64,000 bases of DNA from Martinezella tropici (GTDB taxonomy: Bacteria; Pseudomonadota; Alphaproteobacteria; Rhizobiales; Rhizobiaceae): NCBI GenBank assembly GCA_000799755.1, contig JUHI01000002.1, positions 372,001 through 436,000 on the forward strand, in the 5' to 3' direction. Positions 60,468-64,000 of the stretch are shown in pieces. The position numbers and the translations under genes are program-made. How positions within the stretch are numbered: position 1 is the first letter of the stretch; every line of letters begins with the position of its first letter. The notes beneath the pieces were generated by a model. That model was not told the origin of the DNA. It made no database searches and saw only the letters and a program-made list of their open reading frames with translations.

Positions 60468-60576
60468 GCGGCGCCGGCCGAAGCTACCGCGCAATTGGCT
60501 TTTCGTCGGGCTCCTTATGGTCTATGCCGAGGGGATGCCGCCAATTGCAGGCTGCAGAGACGCACGGAAGACGAGC

Positions 60577-61305
60577 ATGACCCAGAATATCTACGACGAT
60601 CCCGGTTTTTTCGATGGCTATAGCCGCCTGCAGCGTTCCATCGACGGGCTGGCGGGTGCGGCCGAATGGCCGGCTATCCAGGCCCTGATGCCTGACCTGA
60701 AGGGTCTCGACGTCGTCGATCTCGGTTGCGGTTTCGGCTGGTTCTGCCGCTGGGCGGCCGAGCAGGGGGCGGCCAGCGTGCTGGGGCTGGATGTCTCCGA
60801 GAAAATGCTGGAACGTGCCCGCGCGGAGACGGCGGATGCGCGTGTTCGTTACGATCTGGCCGATCTGGAAAGGCTCCAGCTTCCAAAGGCTGGCTTCGAT
60901 CTCGTCTACAGTTCACTGGCCTTCCACTATGTCGAGGGCTTTGCCGGATTGCTGGCGACGATCCGTCAGGTACTGAAGCCCGGCGGCCGGCTGATCTTTT
61001 CGATCGAGCATCCGATATACATGGCGCCCCGGCAGCCCGATTGGGTTGATGATGCAGAAGGTGGCAAGATCTGGCCGCTTAGCGCCTACCAGATCGAGGG
61101 GCCGCGAGTGACGAACTGGCTCGCCGATGGCGTCGTCAAGCAGCACCGTACGATGGGTACGACGCTCAACCTCCTGATCAAGTCCGGCTTCACCATCGCC
61201 CATGTCGAGGAATGGTCGCCGAGCGATGACGACCTTGCCGCGCATCCGGATTGGGCGATCGAGCGCGAGCGGCCGATGTTCCTGCTGATTTCCACGCGGA
61301 CCTGA
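60577..61305 (+). CDS. SAM-dependent methyltransferase, class I
   Basis: This 242-residue protein has the SAM-binding motif VVDLGCGFGWFCRWAAEQGA near residues 48-67, motif II LGLDVSEKMLERAR and motif III LVYSSLAFHYVEGF, followed by LKPGGRLIFSIEHPIY. It resembles UbiE/type 11 methyltransferases. The start is ATG 60577 (MTQNIYDDPG); an in-frame start at 60517 is less likely. The substrate is unknown. The 178 bases after it hold only the next promoter. Confidence 0.9.
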   Translation: MTQNIYDDPGFFDGYSRLQRSIDGLAGAAEWPAIQALMPDLKGLDVVDLGCGFGWFCRWAAEQGAASVLGLDVSEKMLERARAETADARVRYDLADLERLQLPKAGFDLVYSSLAFHYVEGFAGLLATIRQVLKPGGRLIFSIEHPIYMAPRQPDWVDDAEGGKIWPLSAYQIEGPRVTNWLADGVVKQHRTMGTTLNLLIKSGFTIAHVEEWSPSDDDLAAHPDWAIERERPMFLLISTRT

Positions 61306-61483
61306 GACCGGCTTCGGAGCATTCTTGCGTCTTCGGCTCGGCGCAGATGATTTTCCCTTTATTGATAGATTTTATAGGGAACTAATTGCTCGCGAAGGGC
61401 CGCTTCCGGAAAATGTCGTTTCTTGAGGCGCATTCATCCTATCTATAGTGTGGCCTGACTAGCGCGAGTTAGGGGATAGTGGG

Positions 61484-62023
61484 ATGAACATGAAAACCTC
61501 CGTGGCAATCGAGAAGGCGATACCCGTCGCCGACCCCGACATTGCGCGCACCGAGTTTCGCAATGCCATGGCGCGGATGGCGGCTGCGGTGAACATTGTC
61601 ACGACCAATGGTCCGGCAGGACTTGCGGGCTTTGCCGCGACCGCCGTCTGCAGCGTCACGGACAGCCCGCCGACCTTGCTCGTCTGTCTCAATCGTGGTG
61701 CTTCCGTTCACCCCGCCGTTACGCAGAATGGCGTGCTCTGTGTCAATGTCCTTTCGGAAGCTCATCAGGATCTGTCACGGCTTTTCGGCGGCAAGACCCC
61801 GGTTGCGGAGCGCTTTGGTGCTGCCGCATGGTCGGAATTGTCGACCGGTGCACCCGTGCTCGAAAATGCCCTCGTCTCGTTTGATTGCCGTATCGTCCGT
61901 CAGGTCGATGGCGGGACGCACGATATTCTTTTGTGCGAAGTCGCGGCCATTCGTCAACGTGACAACGGTCAGGGACTTATCTACTTCGATCGAGCCTATC
62001 ACCCGGCAGGTCAGCCCGAATAG
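61484..62023 (+). CDS. Flavin reductase domain protein (HpaC/RutF type)
   Basis: This 179-residue protein has the flavin reductase fold with [37 protein letters not shown] near 33-68 and the C-terminal YFDRAYH. Such proteins supply reduced FMN or FAD to two-component monooxygenases. A plausible but unproven client is the flavin monooxygenase at the left window edge; none is adjacent. It is convergent with the alpha/beta hydrolase gene, 13 bases away. Confidence 0.88.
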   Translation: MNMKTSVAIEKAIPVADPDIARTEFRNAMARMAAAVNIVTTNGPAGLAGFAATAVCSVTDSPPTLLVCLNRGASVHPAVTQNGVLCVNVLSEAHQDLSRLFGGKTPVAERFGAAAWSELSTGAPVLENALVSFDCRIVRQVDGGTHDILLCEVAAIRQRDNGQGLIYFDRAYHPAGQPE

Positions 62024-62036
62024 GCCGCTCGCGCAT

Positions 62037-62810
62037 TCACGCCAGAAAGTCTTCGATCGTCTTTATGACGAGGGCTGGGTGCTCGCGATGCGGGACGTGC
62101 CCGGTGTCCGGCATGATATGGACCGGGCCGCGCCCAGCCGCGATGTGGCGCGGATGCGCTTCGGAGCCATATTCGTCGCGGTCTCCGTGGATGGCGAGTA
62201 CCGGACAGCGCAGGTTCTCCAGCGCTGCATCGAGGGTCCATCCGGCCCTTGCCGGATCGAGCCAGGTGTCGATCCAGGCGTGCAACACCCATTCGGCCTT
62301 GCCGCCATGATATTTGGCAAGTCGTGCGAATGTGTCGGCCGACTTGAATTCCTGCTGCGCGACCCGGATGCCCTGCAGGGTCCTGTCCTCCACGAAGGCC
62401 TGGGCGGCGATGGTGATCACGGCGCGGCAGCGTTCGCCAAACCTTGCTCCCGTCTCCACCGCCATACCGCCACCGACGCTGTGCCCGCAGGCGACAAATT
62501 CCCGAATGGACAGCTGCTCGCAAAGCAGCGGTACGAAATGCTCGGCCTCCGACGCAATGAAATCCTGCGCTAGAAGATCGTTGCGGGCATCGGACCGACC
62601 AAAGCCCAGCCGATCATAGGCGATGACCCGACGACCGAGGGAATCGGCAAGTCGCTCCGGAAAATCGCGCCAGAGCGCGATGCACCCGAGCGAATCGTGA
62701 AACAGGATTATCGGTGGTTGGGATGTCTCGACATCCGGCATCCATGATTTGGCATAGAGCCGCCCGGCGGCGCTCTCGATCCAATGTTCCGTTTCGATGA
62801 TGCCAGTCAT
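62037..62810 (-). CDS. Alpha/beta-fold hydrolase
   Basis: This 257-residue protein has a full triad: nucleophile motif ACGHSVGGGMA near 111, aspartate in IHGDRDEYG near 208 and histidine in MPDTGHVPHREHP near 237. An LFHDSLGC oxyanion segment lies near 37. It resembles esterases and C-C hydrolases of the general alpha/beta group. It is encoded 4 bases after the epimerase on the same strand and so may be co-transcribed with it. The substrate is unknown. Confidence 0.87.
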   Translation of the reverse strand: MTGIIETEHWIESAAGRLYAKSWMPDVETSQPPIILFHDSLGCIALWRDFPERLADSLGRRVIAYDRLGFGRSDARNDLLAQDFIASEAEHFVPLLCEQLSIREFVACGHSVGGGMAVETGARFGERCRAVITIAAQAFVEDRTLQGIRVAQQEFKSADTFARLAKYHGGKAEWVLHAWIDTWLDPARAGWTLDAALENLRCPVLAIHGDRDEYGSEAHPRHIAAGRGPVHIMPDTGHVPHREHPALVIKTIEDFLA

Positions 62811-62814
62811 TTCT

Positions 62815-63819
62815 TCAATAGTTTTCCTGATACCACTCGACGAAGCGCTTTACGCCTTCGTCGACTTCGATCTGCGGCTTGAAGCCGGTCAGCGCCACAA
62901 GCAAGTCCGGAACGGCATAGGTGTTGTGGACGTCGCCAGGCTGCATTGGCAGCATCTTGCGGATCGCCTTCTTGCCGAGCATCGTCTCGATGGTCTCGAC
63001 GAAGGTCATCAGCCCCACAGGCTGGCCGCCGCCGATATTGACAACACGGAAGGGCGCATTCTTCGACAGGGTGTCGAGGACCGTCTCCGATACGATCCTG
63101 TTTTCCTCCGACGGCACGACGCCGATCAAGCGCACGATGCCTTCGACGAGATCGTCGATATAGGTGAAATCGCGGCTCATCTTGCCTTCGCCGTAGATTT
63201 CGATCGGCCGGTCATTGCGGATGGCGTCGACGAACTTGAAGAGCGCCATGTCTGGGCGGCCCCAGGGACCATAGACAGTGAAGAAGCGGAAGGCCGTCGT
63301 CGGCACGTTGAAGAGATGGGCGTAGCTATGCGCCATCAGCTCCATGCTCTTCTTTGTCGCCGCATAGATCGTCATCTGCTCGTCGGCCTTGTCGCTTTCG
63401 GCAAAGGGGATCTTTTCGTTGGCGCCGTAGACGGAAGAGGTCGATGCCAGCAGCAGGTGTTTCGGCTGCAGGTTTCTCGCCAGTTCCAGAATGTTGAACG
63501 AGCCGACGAGGTTGGAATCGACGTACGAACGCGGATTTTCGAGGCTGTAGCGCACGCCGGCCTGGGCGGCGAGATGGACGATCACGTCGGGCTCGGCGAG
63601 TTCGGCTGCATGATCGAGCGCCGTCTTGTCCTCCAGCATGCCCGTGACGAACTTGAAGCCGTTGGAGCGGGCGAGGATGGCGGTGCGCTTCTCCTTGAGC
63701 TTCACGTCGTAATAAGGCGTCATGCCGTCGAAGCCGACCACGAAATGACCTTCGTCAAGCAGGCGCTTGGCAAGGTGGAATCCGATGAAACCGGCAGTGC
63801 CGGTGATGAGATAACGCAT
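62815..63819 (-). CDS. lpsL: UDP-glucuronate 4-epimerase-type NAD-dependent sugar epimerase
   Basis: This 334-residue extended SDR has the NAD motif [20 protein letters not shown] (5-24), the active-site serine/threonine region [15 protein letters not shown] near 125 and [10 protein letters not shown] (YxxxK) near 150. The [20 protein letters not shown] stretch is typical of UDP-glucuronate epimerases. It makes UDP-galacturonate for surface polysaccharide. The gene upstream is UDP-glucose dehydrogenase, which supplies its substrate, the same pairing as rkpK/lpsL in Sinorhizobium. Confidence 0.9.
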   Translation of the reverse strand: MRYLITGTAGFIGFHLAKRLLDEGHFVVGFDGMTPYYDVKLKEKRTAILARSNGFKFVTGMLEDKTALDHAAELAEPDVIVHLAAQAGVRYSLENPRSYVDSNLVGSFNILELARNLQPKHLLLASTSSVYGANEKIPFAESDKADEQMTIYAATKKSMELMAHSYAHLFNVPTTAFRFFTVYGPWGRPDMALFKFVDAIRNDRPIEIYGEGKMSRDFTYIDDLVEGIVRLIGVVPSEENRIVSETVLDTLSKNAPFRVVNIGGGQPVGLMTFVETIETMLGKKAIRKMLPMQPGDVHNTYAVPDLLVALTGFKPQIEVDEGVKRFVEWYQENY

Positions 63820-63837
63820 TGATCGGCCTTTGCTTGA

Positions 63838-63892
63838 AGCATTTCCGGGAAAAGCGCGTAACGGTTTTCCGTTCGGAATGCGTAAACGCTCT
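63838..63892. repeat. Short interspersed palindromic repeat, second copy
   Basis: The element starts AGCATTTCCG and ends AAACGCTCT, the same outer arms as the element at 33967-34005 in inverse orientation. It has an inner GGAAAAG/TTTTCC stem. It lies between the UDP-glucose dehydrogenase and epimerase genes and includes bases of the former's stop codon. Confidence 0.5.
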
Positions 63893-64000
63893 AAAGTGTG
63901 TCGTCGCTGGAGGGTCTGCCGATGCTTGTATAGGCAAAGCCGTGCTTTGTGACCTCGTCGTGGCGATAGATGTTTCTGAGGTCGACCAGAACCGGCGCCT
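63891..64000 (-). CDS. UDP-glucose 6-dehydrogenase, C-terminal end (5' part off window)
   Basis: The reverse strand reads [15 protein letters not shown], then a glycine-rich segment ending TSIGR and a short tail to TAG at 63893-63891. [10 protein letters not shown] plus the YTSIGR ending is the characteristic C-terminus of UDP-glucose/GDP-mannose dehydrogenases. Only about 36 residues are visible. It would supply UDP-glucuronate to the epimerase encoded 71 bases downstream. Confidence 0.85.
   Translation of the reverse strand, partial: APVLVDLRNIYRHDEVTKHGFAYTSIGRPSSDDTL

Noticed and set aside
1..64000. CRISPR arrays, tRNA or rRNA genes, insertion sequences, integrases or phage genes
   Set aside because: No regularly spaced repeats, cloverleaf-forming intergenic segments, transposase motifs or composition breaks were seen on reading either strand.

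Overview
The window is chromosome- or megaplasmid-type DNA from an alphaproteobacterium, most likely a Rhizobium/Agrobacterium relative. Reasons: uniformly high GC with strong third-position bias, rhizobial gene pairs (UDP-glucose dehydrogenase next to a UDP-glucuronate epimerase as in rkpK/lpsL), many LysR/MarR/GntR/DeoR regulators, and two copies of a short AGAGCATTTCCG-type palindrome that I associate with rhizobial genomes. I see no tRNA, rRNA, CRISPR, insertion sequence or phage gene; the content is metabolic, transport and regulatory.

Layout. 1-5200: an edge-truncated flavin monooxygenase (NtaA/SnaA/DszA type), a LysR regulator divergent from two short-chain dehydrogenases, and a class III adenylate cyclase. 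5219-25323: the centrepiece, an aerobic CoA-dependent aromatic degradation locus. Eight tightly packed minus-strand genes encode a bifunctional 2-aminobenzoyl-CoA (or salicylyl-CoA) monooxygenase/reductase, a short-chain dehydrogenase, an enoyl-CoA hydratase, two acyl-CoA dehydrogenases (one glutaryl-CoA type), a thioesterase, a RidA enamine deaminase and a FadJ-like bifunctional enzyme. Divergent plus-strand genes encode an aryl-CoA ligase, the two subunits of an indolepyruvate:ferredoxin-oxidoreductase-like enzyme and an aromatic-acid MFS transporter. A MarR regulator, a metal-dependent cyclase/isatin-hydrolase-family protein and a phytoene-desaturase-like flavoprotein follow.

My main inference is that this locus converts an indole compound through isatin to isatinate (2-aminophenylglyoxylate). 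The oxidoreductase would decarboxylate this to 2-aminobenzoyl-CoA, which the monooxygenase/reductase dearomatises and the beta-oxidation set degrades. The CoA ligase would be a second entry for free anthranilate. Two candidate operator motifs seen by eye support co-regulation: one is shared by the oxidoreductase and cyclase upstream regions, the other by both arms of the divergent promoter and the aminotransferase locus.

25421-33961: a MarR gene, then a minus-strand amino-acid locus (ABC permease and binding protein without an ATPase, two PLP enzymes, an HpcH/HpaI aldolase, a GntR/FCD regulator), a DMT exporter and an AraC regulator. 34004-35480: an ECF41-type sigma factor divergent from its usual partner, a CMD/AhpD-like protein, with an ECF41-like promoter facing each gene. 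35540-42250: a LysR regulator, an alpha/beta hydrolase lacking its GxSxG motif, and an RND efflux adaptor and pump. 42464-47201: a beta-hydroxyacid dehydrogenase with a sugar-acid dehydratase, and a GGDEF/EAL protein. 47164-53714: a YeiH-type exporter with a LysR regulator, then a DeoR regulator with a choline-kinase-like protein and a dimethylglycine-dehydrogenase-like flavoprotein. 53742-62810: small genes, uracil-DNA glycosylase, an MhqO/MhqD-like quinone-detoxification pair, a lipoprotein, a DMT exporter, a second RidA, a VOC protein, a methyltransferase, a flavin reductase and a hydrolase. 62815-64000: the nucleotide-sugar epimerase and the end of UDP-glucose dehydrogenase.
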